From CAZIVO01 sp964542765 (GTDB lineage: Bacteria; Planctomycetota; UBA1135; UBA2386), in NCBI GenBank assembly GCA_964542765.1, contig CAZIVO010000029.1, forward strand, positions 1 through 34,926: a DNA stretch of 34,926 nucleotides, written 5' to 3'. Position numbers and translations under genes: made by a program. Below the pieces are notes generated by a model. The model was not told the origin of the DNA and did no database searches. It worked only from the letters and a program-made list of their open reading frames with translations. This document shows, one piece after another, positions 28,022-34,926 of this stretch (position 1 is its first letter; the number at the start of each line of letters is the position of its first letter).

Positions 28022-28242
28022 GCATCATGAACCAAGGCAAAAAGTGGTTGGCCAGAATCATCGTGGTGATGGTCTTGATCATCGTTTTCCAAAACATGGA
28101 CCCGGCCCCTGTCGAACTCCTGTTCTGGGATGTCGACATGCCGCTGGCACCTTTGCTGGCCATCATCGCCCTTTGCGGCTTCATCGTCGGCTGGGCGATG
28201 AAGCGCCGCAAGTCCACGAAAAGCCCGCCGAAGACCTCTTGA
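28018..28242 (+). CDS. LapA-domain (DUF1049) small membrane protein
   Basis: 74 residues. Two transmembrane helices (about 11-25 and 42-60) flank a short loop with the family pattern FQN...VELLFWDVDMPLAPLL, followed by a basic tail (MKRRKSTKS). This is the LapA/DUF1049 layout, associated in Escherichia coli with lipopolysaccharide assembly, though most members are uncharacterised. The ATG overlaps the M1 aminopeptidase stop codon by 4 nt (ATGA), so the two are translationally coupled; the functional reason is not obvious. ATG at residue 4 is an alternative start. Confidence 0.88.
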
Positions 28243-28302
28243 CCGGAGCCACTTCCCGAATCCCCCCCCGTCAACGATGATAAGCACCCCCCGCAGAACC
28301 AC

Positions 28303-28306
28303 GGAG
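28303..28306 (+). promoter_or_regulatory. Shine-Dalgarno site deciding the LVIVD protein start
   Basis: GGAG lies 6 nt upstream of the ATG at 28313, favouring it over the in-frame ATG at 28277, and the shorter start also gives a clean signal peptide. Confidence 0.6.
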
Positions 28307-28312
28307 TCACCC

Positions 28313-29671
28313 ATGCGCACCTCGACCCTGGCATCGATCCTCGCCCTCTCCCTGACCGGTTCTCTGCTCGCGCAGAGTTCTCGCAACATGACTCTGCTGT
28401 CAAAAATTCCGCACTCACCCTGCACGACGGGGGATGTCTGGGCACTCGACAACAACCACATGCTGATCGCGCGACGTGGTCAAGGCTTTGCAGTCGTCGA
28501 TGCCACGAACCCGCGGAATCCCATCACCAAGAACATCCTCCCTCCAGGATACCCCGCACCGGGGAGAAACTACGGGGTCGGCGACATCAAGTCGGACGGT
28601 CGCTACATCTACGCCTCCGACGAATACCGTGGTGGCGTCCACATCTATGACGCCAAGGTTCCGATGAACCCGCGGTATCTGACGACCCTGACGAGCGTCA
28701 GTTCGGTCCACAACATGTGGGTCGATGGCAAGAACAACACCCTCTACACGAACCGCGGTTACATCGTAGATATCACCAACAAGAGCGCACCCAGCATCAT
28801 CGGAACCGTTCCGATCGGCTCGGCCCATGACGTGATCGTTCTCGATCAGATCGCCTATTACTCGGTCTGGTCTTCCGGGATCAGCATCTGGGACGTCAAG
28901 AACCCCCGTCAACCGAAGGTGCTCGCCCGCCATGGCTACTCGGGCTCGCGGACCCACAACATGTGGCCCACCGAAGATCGCAAGCACCTCTACACGACAG
29001 ACGAAACCGCCAACGGTCATCTTCGGATTTTCGACATCTCCAACTACTCCAACATCCGCCAGGTCGGCTCATGGAAAACCGGGCCATCATCGGGGACGGT
29101 TCACAACGTCCAGATCCGTAGCAACCTCGCCTTCGTCTCCTACTACAAGGAAGGCCTTCGGGTTCTGGATATCAGGAACCCCACCCGCCCCATCGAGGTT
29201 GCGCATTACGACACCTACGTCCCCACCAGCAACGGCTGTTTCGGCGGCATCTACGCCGGTTGCTGGGGCGTGTATCCATGGACCCTGGGCAAGGTCTTCG
29301 TCAGCGACCTCGACAGTGGCGGCTACATCTTGAATCTGGATCTCGTCCCGAGCACGTTCACGGCAAAATCCGTCACCGTGCCGCCAGGCGGCACGGTTGA
29401 GCTGGACATGGCGTATCAGAACAACAGCGGTACGGCTCTCGATGGATTCGGAGTCGTCATTGCCAATGCGCTCAACAATCGCCCCCTCGTACACATCCTG
29501 CACAACGACCTGCGGACTTTTTCCATCGGCCAAAAACTCTCCAAGAAGATACGCATCCCTGTGCCAGGGAACTTCCCGAGAAACTGGACCGTCGACTTCA
29601 CGGCCTACTCGGGCACCTTCAACCCTCTCATCGTCAGCACGCAAACGCCCTTACGCATCACCGTTCGCTGA
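28313..29671 (+). CDS. Secreted LVIVD-repeat (beta-propeller) protein
   Basis: 452 residues. Signal peptide about 1-20 (MRTSTLASILALSLTGSLLA, then QSS). Residues about 35-345 contain repeated blades of the LVIVD type, each with a 'GF/LxVxDxxNPxxPxxxxxx' core: GFAVVDATNPRNPITKNILP, GVHIYDAKVPMNPRYLTTL, GISIWDVKNPRQPKVLARHG, LRVLDIRNPTRPIEVAHYD. Five or more His residues in SVHNMWV, SAHDVIV, SRTHNMWPT and GTVHNVQI recur at the same point of each blade and could line a metal or ligand site; this pattern is common in 'choice-of-anchor B' proteins. The C-terminal approximately 100 residues are a beta domain (SVTVPPGGTVELDMAYQN). Role unknown; probably secreted or envelope-attached. Separate from the preceding operon by 70 nt. 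Confidence 0.88.
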   Translation: MRTSTLASILALSLTGSLLAQSSRNMTLLSKIPHSPCTTGDVWALDNNHMLIARRGQGFAVVDATNPRNPITKNILPPGYPAPGRNYGVGDIKSDGRYIYASDEYRGGVHIYDAKVPMNPRYLTTLTSVSSVHNMWVDGKNNTLYTNRGYIVDITNKSAPSIIGTVPIGSAHDVIVLDQIAYYSVWSSGISIWDVKNPRQPKVLARHGYSGSRTHNMWPTEDRKHLYTTDETANGHLRIFDISNYSNIRQVGSWKTGPSSGTVHNVQIRSNLAFVSYYKEGLRVLDIRNPTRPIEVAHYDTYVPTSNGCFGGIYAGCWGVYPWTLGKVFVSDLDSGGYILNLDLVPSTFTAKSVTVPPGGTVELDMAYQNNSGTALDGFGVVIANALNNRPLVHILHNDLRTFSIGQKLSKKIRIPVPGNFPRNWTVDFTAYSGTFNPLIVSTQTPLRITVR

Positions 29672-29749
29672 CCGGCGTCCAAGAGGGCTCTCTCCCGCGG
29701 AGACGGTCAATTCATTGCGGAGAATGTTCGGTTCCGTTTTGCTTGGCTG

Positions 29750-29755
29750 TAACGT
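29750..29755 (+). promoter_or_regulatory. Candidate -10 hexamer of a leaderless transcript (M17 aminopeptidase)
   Basis: TAACGT, preceded by TG, is followed by 6 nt and the GTG start at 29762. A weak -35 candidate TTCGGT lies 17 nt upstream (29727-29732). No Shine-Dalgarno sequence. Confidence 0.45.
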
Positions 29756-29761
29756 GTCGGC

Positions 29762-31219
29762 GTGAACTTGATCTCTTTTTCCGCCAACCCGGCCTCCCTG
29801 ATCAAGGGAGTTCGCTCCCTCCTCGTCATTGCTCCACGGGAAATCTTCACCAAGAAGAAGTTTCCCAAGATCTTCGATGCCGCCACCGTCGGCCTCCTGA
29901 TCGAACTGGCCACGGATCTGGAGCCGGGTCTTCTCGGCACCACGGCATCCACCCTCACAGGAAGCAAACCCCGCGGCCTTTCGGTCGGCATGATTCCTGA
30001 CAAAGTATCACGCTATCAGGACCCCTCGCGCGCGGAGTGCATCCGCAAGGTGACCGAGCGAGCGTGCAAGGAGGATCCCGGACCAACAGGAATCGTCTTG
30101 CTGCTCGACGATGAAAGCCACGCCTTGGCTGCCATCAACGCTGTCAGCAAAGCTCTGCCCATGATGTCGCTGAAGACGGGAGGAAAGAAGCGGGCACAGT
30201 TCCGGGTGCTTGCGCTCACACGGCAGGGCAAACCCATCCAAACGACGAAGATCATCCGCGAAACCGTGATGGCGAGCCGCAATGCAGCCCTCCTGGTAGA
30301 CGCTCCTCCCACCGATATGAATCCCAAAGCCCTCGAGCGTGAGGCCCGAAGCCTCTTGCGAGGCGTCAAGGGTGTCCGCACAAAGGTCATCGTCGGCGAA
30401 CATCTGCTCAAGGCTGGACTGGGAGGCCTTCACGCCGTCGGTCGCTGCGCCATCGAGGCTCCGCGAATGCTGGTGGCAACCTATTCGCCCAAGAAATCTG
30501 GTGGGAAAACCATCGCGTTGGTGGGCAAAGGGATTTCCTACGACACCGGAGGGCTCCACATCAAGATGCGTGGCTCGATGGAAACCATGAAGGCGGACAT
30601 GGGAGGGGCCGCGGCCGCTCTCGGCGCTTTCAGAGTTTTGACGACAACCGGCTATCCGCACAAACTCCATCTCCTCCTCTGTCTGGCGGAGAATGCGATC
30701 GGGCCGGCGGCTTACAAGCCCGATGATGTTTTGACGATGCATTCGGGCAAGACCGTGGAGATCAACAATACCGATGCCGAAGGAAGAGTCGTCCTGGCTG
30801 ATGGTGTCAGCTACGCCGCGCGAGTCCTCAAGTGCGACACCATCCTTGACGCTGCCACTCTCACCGGTGCGCAGTTGATCGCGACAGGGAACCTCCATGC
30901 GGCTGTGATGAGCAACGATGCCGAACTCGAACAACTTCTCGTGGCGGCTGGCTACGCCAGCGGAGATCTCGCCCACGCCCTGCCATTTGCACCGGAGTTC
31001 TACAAAAGCGAGTTCGCCAGCCCCATCGCTGATATGAGGAACTCGGTCAAAAACCGAAGCAATGCACAATCAAGCTGTGCGGCGCAGTTCATCCACTGGC
31101 ACATCGAGGATACCGACGCCCGCTGGGGCCATATCGATCTCGCCGGACCCGCCTTCCGGAACGACCGTGCGACCGGTTTCGGCGTCGCGTTGCTTGCGGA
31201 AACCGCCCGGCGCCTGTGA
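29762..31219 (+). CDS. pepA: M17 family leucyl aminopeptidase
   Basis: 485 residues, GTG start. N-terminal regulatory-type domain about 1-160, catalytic domain about 175-485. The metal and catalytic block VGKGISYDTGGLHIKMRGSM and METMKADMGGAAA holds the conserved Lys and Asp residues, and the family signature NTDAEGRVVLADG is at 336-348. No signal peptide, so cytoplasmic. It releases N-terminal residues of peptides using two metal ions. The N-terminal region is less similar to well-studied PepA, as usual. It is 90 nt from the LVIVD gene and has its own candidate promoter; a hairpin follows its stop codon. Fits the intracellular end of a peptide-use route with the M1 and S8 enzymes (inference). 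Confidence 0.94.
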   Translation: MNLISFSANPASLIKGVRSLLVIAPREIFTKKKFPKIFDAATVGLLIELATDLEPGLLGTTASTLTGSKPRGLSVGMIPDKVSRYQDPSRAECIRKVTERACKEDPGPTGIVLLLDDESHALAAINAVSKALPMMSLKTGGKKRAQFRVLALTRQGKPIQTTKIIRETVMASRNAALLVDAPPTDMNPKALEREARSLLRGVKGVRTKVIVGEHLLKAGLGGLHAVGRCAIEAPRMLVATYSPKKSGGKTIALVGKGISYDTGGLHIKMRGSMETMKADMGGAAAALGAFRVLTTTGYPHKLHLLLCLAENAIGPAAYKPDDVLTMHSGKTVEINNTDAEGRVVLADGVSYAARVLKCDTILDAATLTGAQLIATGNLHAAVMSNDAELEQLLVAAGYASGDLAHALPFAPEFYKSEFASPIADMRNSVKNRSNAQSSCAAQFIHWHIEDTDARWGHIDLAGPAFRNDRATGFGVALLAETARRL

Positions 31220-31231
31220 GTTGACCACCGG

Positions 31232-31250
31232 GGGACCGATGTCCGGTCCC
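31232..31250. terminator. Hairpin between convergent genes (after M17 aminopeptidase)
   Basis: GGGACCG and CGGTCCC form a 7-bp perfect stem with a 5-nt loop, 13 nt after the M17 stop codon. An overlapping alternative CCCATA/TATGGG hairpin follows (31248-31263). The run after the first stem on the plus strand is A-rich and lacks a U-tract, so an intrinsic terminator is only probable. The minus-strand DUF5916-type gene ends at 31307. Confidence 0.5.
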
Positions 31251-31306
31251 ATAAAAATATGGGGGCGTGAAAACCTTGTCCTCGAACCCTGCTACTCGCA
31301 CCCGAA

Positions 31307-33508
31307 TTAAAATCTGAAGGTGTGGACCAGCTTGATGGCCAGATCCTGGCTGTGCGGATACATGCCGCCATCGAGATAGTCCAGCCAGCCCCCCGACACG
31401 ACGACGAAGAGGTCGGACCCTGGCTCGAGAACCCAGCGCAGGCGGCTCTGGAACCCCAGATTCCGGGACTCATTGTCGTACTGGAGGAGGTTGTGAAGAG
31501 TCACTCTGGGGGTGAACTCAAGGTCGAGCCTGCCTTCGAGGACTCGAGCCACGAATCTCGCATTCGGAAGTCGGACCCGTTCCCAGTCAAGCTCCGCCCC
31601 CACCGTCAAGAGCGGGGAAGGTCGCCAGGCAAGATCCAGACCGATCCTCTCGCTACTCCCCGCATAGCGGTCTCCAGCCGACAAGCTCACCTCACCGGAT
31701 AAAGGGCGACCCTCGGACGATTCGAATCGCAAGTCCGCCCGGGTCTCCCAGTAATCAGCCATCGGGATTTCGAATTGCTCATTGAAGACCTTGAAGTCCT
31801 TGTCCACCCTCTCGAAGCGTCGACTGAAGGTCATCCCAATCTCATCGCCGGAATGAAATTCAATGCCAGGGTCAAGGCGGAAGTCCAGGTCTTCTACCTC
31901 GTTGGCCTCGTCCGTGACCGCTCGCGTCCGAACACCGAGCTCCCAGTTCCGGATAGGGCCCGTATCAGGCCGAGGCAACCACATGGTGCCCTGATCGAAT
32001 TGCTTGATCCCCTTGCGCCGGATGAAACCTAGCTCGGGGTTGAAGTCATCGGACACCCATCGCGACCCCAAGTGCCATCGCCACTCATTCGCCTCGCCGC
32101 GCAACCGGACATCTCCCATCATGCCATTGCCATCCTTCTTGCCATCACCGCCAGAAGTGTGGCTGCCAACAACATTGGCCCAGAAGCGGAGATCCGAATC
32201 CCCTATGAACCGCTTCTCTCGATGGTAGAAATCGACCCCATAGATCGAGTTGCTGCCGCGGTCGAGAGGGCGCCCGATGGTTCCGATCATGCCGATTGCA
32301 GTCTCGTCAGCGAGTGCGCGCTTTACACGGGCCACGCTCAGATTGCGCTCCGAACCAACGTCGGCGCTTTCATCCTGGAGGATGCTCAGGAAACCGACCT
32401 CCCATGGGCCGGCTTCACCTGCGACCTTCACACCGCTGATGATCGGTATCTTGTTACCCTTGCTATCGAGCCCAATCCGTCGTGAAAAGAAGGGGACGAA
32501 GGTTGTCTCTCTCCGGCTGCCTGCGCCAAATTGGAACCGCGAAGCATCCTCCAGAAAGAAGTCGCGCTTCTCGGGAAAGAACAAGGGGAATCGTGTCAGA
32601 TTGATCTTTCGCGCATCGGACTCCGTCTCCGCAAAGTCCGTATTGAAGGTCATCGAAAAGGTCATCGATGGCGTCAACCGATAGAACATGTCGAGACCCG
32701 CATCGCCATTCGAGTTCCAGTCGCGACCTGTCGGATCATTTGCGAACGAAAGTTCGCGGCGACGATCCATATCGCCGACCGCATATGGGACCACGTCGAG
32801 ACCTATCCCCGTGTCTATCTCCCCAAAGCCATCGAGAAGACCTATGTCAGCAACGCGAAAGAAGCGGCGTCCCAAAACGATATTGGTGAAGCGATACTCA
32901 CTATTAGCCTGCCGTCGGTGACGCCGCAGGTTGAAACCCCAAACCCTGCCGCCCTCGGGGAAGGCCAGGCTCCGGAACGGGATGCGTATTTCCGCCTGCC
33001 AACCCCTCGATGTTATCTTGGCGCGCCCATCCCAGATCGCATCCCAAGACTTCTCGAAGTGACTGCCGCCAAGGAGAGCATCACCACAACTGCCACCGGC
33101 ACCGATCTGGAACCAGTACGCATTCCTGCGGCTGTTGAATGGGTCCAGAATAAACTCGACACGATCATCGGGGTCGAGTTTGGCATCACGCGAACGCTGA
33201 GTTGCCCTGATCCCTGATGGATTGTCATCGAAGCACCAAACCGCCATGTAAAGGTTGTGGCGGTCATGCAAGATCTTCACGACGGTTCGTTGATCCGGAT
33301 CAGCACCGAGCCGCGGCTCCACCGTGATGAGGCGGCCCACCTCCGGCGCCTGAGCCCAGCACGGGTCATCAAGGCTTCCGTCGAAGTTCGGAGCATCCGC
33401 CGCATCAATCCGACCGATCTGCGCCATCCGGCGGTCTTCCTGGAACAGCGGTGCCACATCTTGGCCTTGGGGGGCAAGGGTGGCGGCGAAGAGGAAGAGG
33501 GCGAGCAA
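31307..33508 (-). CDS. DUF5916-type outer-membrane beta-barrel protein with CBM9-like domain
   Basis: 733 residues from TTG 33508, the only usable start codon after the upstream in-frame stop; an AGG lies 9 nt ahead. A short signal peptide is present (MLALFLFAATLA). Residues about 35-215 are a DOMON/CBM9-like domain (NFDGSLDDPCWAQAP, VVKILHDRHNLYMAVWCFDD, RGWQAEIRIPFRSLAFP). Residues about 235-733 alternate short hydrophobic strands with polar turns and include FPLFFPEKRDFFLEDASRF, the signature of DUF5916 proteins; the chain ends in LVHTFRF with C-terminal Phe, as in beta-barrel outer-membrane proteins. It is predicted to lie in the outer membrane and bind carbohydrate or a peptide-linked ligand; no enzyme is inferred. 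Runs behind the aminotransferase on the same strand with a 152-nt gap. Confidence 0.88.
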   Translation of the reverse strand: MLALFLFAATLAPQGQDVAPLFQEDRRMAQIGRIDAADAPNFDGSLDDPCWAQAPEVGRLITVEPRLGADPDQRTVVKILHDRHNLYMAVWCFDDNPSGIRATQRSRDAKLDPDDRVEFILDPFNSRRNAYWFQIGAGGSCGDALLGGSHFEKSWDAIWDGRAKITSRGWQAEIRIPFRSLAFPEGGRVWGFNLRRHRRQANSEYRFTNIVLGRRFFRVADIGLLDGFGEIDTGIGLDVVPYAVGDMDRRRELSFANDPTGRDWNSNGDAGLDMFYRLTPSMTFSMTFNTDFAETESDARKINLTRFPLFFPEKRDFFLEDASRFQFGAGSRRETTFVPFFSRRIGLDSKGNKIPIISGVKVAGEAGPWEVGFLSILQDESADVGSERNLSVARVKRALADETAIGMIGTIGRPLDRGSNSIYGVDFYHREKRFIGDSDLRFWANVVGSHTSGGDGKKDGNGMMGDVRLRGEANEWRWHLGSRWVSDDFNPELGFIRRKGIKQFDQGTMWLPRPDTGPIRNWELGVRTRAVTDEANEVEDLDFRLDPGIEFHSGDEIGMTFSRRFERVDKDFKVFNEQFEIPMADYWETRADLRFESSEGRPLSGEVSLSAGDRYAGSSERIGLDLAWRPSPLLTVGAELDWERVRLPNARFVARVLEGRLDLEFTPRVTLHNLLQYDNESRNLGFQSRLRWVLEPGSDLFVVVSGGWLDYLDGGMYPHSQDLAIKLVHTFRF

Positions 33509-33660
33509 TGGCTTTACCTATCGAGAAGAAGCTTTGAGACCTGACCGGGGGCGGGAATTTTGAACGCTAGCTAGCCCGGTCCACCGACGAAAGAACAAAG
33601 CTGTCCCGGATGGGATCGCATGCCGAACAAGATCTCCCGATACCGGTCGACTCATTCCTA

Positions 33661-34842
33661 TCACCGATGACCCTTGCTCACGCTCCACGCGACAACCTGA
33701 TCCGCGACGTGGTCTATCTCCTTGCGGGTCAATTCAGGGAAGATCGGCAGGGCCAGAACTTCTCCCGCAGCTTTCTCCGCAACCGGGAACTCGCCATGGC
33801 CAATGGATTTGAAGGCCTTCTGCATGTGCAACGGGACCGGATAGTAGATTTCGGTCGCGATGCCCTCAGCCTCGAGATGCGCCTTGAGTTCATCGCGGCC
33901 TCCGGCGGGAACCCGAATGACATACTGGTTGTAGGTGTGACCTTTGCCGGTTCGAACTGGCAAACCAATCTTCCCGGGATCGATCGCGGAAACCACCTCG
34001 GAGTTCGGGTCACCCTGATCCGCGACGATGCCTGCTTGGGCGAACAGTTCGTCGTAGGCAGCAGCATTCTCACGCCTCATCTCGACGTGACGATCGAGCC
34101 AGCGAAGCTTGACCCTGAGAAAAGCAGCCTGGAGAGCGTCCAGCCTGAAATTCCCACCAACATGATCGTGGTGGTATTTCGGCTTCATGCCGTGGTCTCG
34201 AACAATCCGAAGCCGCTCCGCCAACGGCTGGTCATTGGTCGTGATCAAGCCCCCATCGCCGAGGCAACCGAGGTTCTTCGATGGGAAAAAAGAGAAGCAG
34301 CCGGATATTCCCATCGCACCCGCGCAGCGATCACCATGGCGAGCCCCGATCGCCTGGGCAGCATCCTCGATCACCGGAATCCCATGACCCTGTGCAACAG
34401 CAAGAACCTGAGACATGTCTGCGCACTGGCCAAAGAGATGGACCGGGATGATCGCCTTCGTATTCTCGGTGATGCAAGCCTCGATGCTCCGGGGATCGAT
34501 GCAAAGAGACCGCGGTTCGGAATCGACAAACACTGGCTTCGCACCGGATCTCCAGACACTCCCAGCCGTCGCAAAAAACGTGAACGTCGGACAGACCACC
34601 TCATCGCCAGGGCCTATGCCGAGTGCCATGAGGCTCGCCAACAAGGCGTCCGAGCCCGAAGAAACACCGATCGCCTCTTCAGCTCCGACGTACTCGGCAC
34701 ATTCGGCCTCGAAGCTCAAAACTTCGGGCCCCATGATGTAGCGACCACTTTCGAGGACGCGTTCGAACGCATCATGCAGCTCCGCTCTCACCTGCGGATC
34801 GAGTCTGGTGAGATCGAGCAGGGGCACTTTCGTCTGCGACAC
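33661..34842 (-). CDS. DegT/DnrJ/EryC1/StrS family PLP aminotransferase
   Basis: 393 residues from GTG 34842, chosen because a strong Shine-Dalgarno AAGAAGGGAG lies 6 nt before it; an in-frame upstream start (34887) adds 15 non-homologous residues. Family blocks: VPLLDLTRLD at the N-terminus, SSGSDALLASLMALGIGPGD, CPTFTFFAT, EDAAQAIGA (Asp160), the PLP lysine in FSFFPSKNLG (Lys189) and GGNFRLDALQAAFLRVKL. These enzymes aminate keto-sugars of UDP- or dTDP-activated sugars for lipopolysaccharide, glycan or antibiotic biosynthesis. The sugar substrate cannot be told and no other sugar-nucleotide genes are in view; related genes may lie beyond the right edge. Cytoplasmic. Confidence 0.95.
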   Translation of the reverse strand: MSQTKVPLLDLTRLDPQVRAELHDAFERVLESGRYIMGPEVLSFEAECAEYVGAEEAIGVSSGSDALLASLMALGIGPGDEVVCPTFTFFATAGSVWRSGAKPVFVDSEPRSLCIDPRSIEACITENTKAIIPVHLFGQCADMSQVLAVAQGHGIPVIEDAAQAIGARHGDRCAGAMGISGCFSFFPSKNLGCLGDGGLITTNDQPLAERLRIVRDHGMKPKYHHDHVGGNFRLDALQAAFLRVKLRWLDRHVEMRRENAAAYDELFAQAGIVADQGDPNSEVVSAIDPGKIGLPVRTGKGHTYNQYVIRVPAGGRDELKAHLEAEGIATEIYYPVPLHMQKAFKSIGHGEFPVAEKAAGEVLALPIFPELTRKEIDHVADQVVAWSVSKGHR

Positions 34843-34848
34843 CGAGGA

Positions 34849-34858
34849 CTCCCTTCTT
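34849..34858 (-). promoter_or_regulatory. Strong Shine-Dalgarno site of the aminotransferase gene
   Basis: The minus strand reads AAGAAGGGAG, 6 nt upstream of the GTG at 34842, and decides the start of the aminotransferase. Confidence 0.7.
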
Positions 34859-34883
34859 GAGGCGGACACCGGACGAGCGCAAA

Positions 34884-34889
34884 ACATTA
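34884..34889 (-). promoter_or_regulatory. Possible -10 hexamer upstream of the aminotransferase
   Basis: The minus strand reads TGTAATGT, an extended -10-like TAATGT about 41 nt upstream of the GTG. No clear -35 is visible before the window edge, and the gene could instead be transcribed from further right. Confidence 0.25.
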
Positions 34890-34926
34890 CATCCGGAAGG
34901 GCTCCTCGCCAGCACGAAAGAATCGC

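Noticed and set aside
30008..31069. Long ORF (353 codons) on the minus strand
   Set aside because: Antisense to the M17 aminopeptidase catalytic domain, no domain or start signal.
33610..34860. Long ORF (416 codons) on the plus strand
   Set aside because: Antisense to the DegT/DnrJ/EryC1/StrS aminotransferase, whose protein has full family motifs and a strong Shine-Dalgarno sequence; the plus-strand translation shows no recognisable domain.

Overview
The window is about 35 kb of GC-rich, gene-dense bacterial chromosome with 22 supportable protein genes. I see no RNA gene, CRISPR array, insertion sequence or phage gene. The gene content points to Planctomycetota or a close relative: a sulfatase, two Hanks-type Ser/Thr kinases (one in an operon with an ECF sigma factor), a pre-peptidase-like/TPR exported protein, a very large protein of carboxypeptidase-regulatory-like repeats, an LVIVD-repeat secreted protein, and a secreted subtilase with a Cys-containing C-terminal module (glycine-rich FGSGCPGS-type motif). 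This is inferred from families; no marker gene is present. A LapA-type membrane protein, lipoproteins and a DUF5916-type beta-barrel fit a diderm envelope.

Layout. (1) 1-4187: a sulfatase C-terminus meets three minus-strand genes, probably one transcription unit: a sigma-54 activator with a GAF domain and a degenerate FHA-like N-terminus, a TIGR04168-like metallophosphoesterase, and a helical-backbone metal-receptor protein without signal peptide. (2) 4449-7172: divergent from the activator is a tail-anchored, coiled-coil Ser/Thr kinase homologue with altered kinase motifs. (3) 7214-10983: a ChaN-type lipoprotein fused to a PDZ domain, divergent from exonuclease III, then an exported TPR protein. 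(4) 11014-17089: a minus-strand operon, ECF sigma -> transmembrane Ser/Thr kinase -> 999-residue carboxypeptidase-regulatory-like exported protein, both junctions being 4-nt ATGA overlaps; divergent from it is a secreted S8 protease (17331-20027). (5) 20086-21497: leucine-dehydrogenase-like enzyme plus hot-dog thioesterase, also ATGA-coupled. (6) 21570-25276: poorly known, mostly exported proteins (HEAT lipoprotein, LolA-like/GyrI-like lipoprotein, cysteine-poor thioredoxin-fold protein, small helical protein). (7) 25421-31219: M1 aminopeptidase, LapA-like protein, LVIVD protein, M17 aminopeptidase. (8) 31307-34842: DUF5916/CBM9-like outer-membrane protein and a DegT/DnrJ/EryC1/StrS aminotransferase.

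Two themes connect the region. Peptide use: a secreted subtilase, an exported M1 and a cytoplasmic M17 aminopeptidase, and an amino-acid dehydrogenase could form an outside-to-inside protein degradation route, though they are not one operon. Signalling: two kinase loci, each beside an alternative-sigma-factor component (sigma-54 activator; ECF sigma). At the regulatory level, six genes have a TANNNT-like hexamer ending 6-7 nt before the start codon with no Shine-Dalgarno sequence, the geometry of leaderless mRNAs, while other genes have clear Shine-Dalgarno sites. Intergenic gaps are all under 300 bases; the largest are 4188-4448 and 17090-17330.
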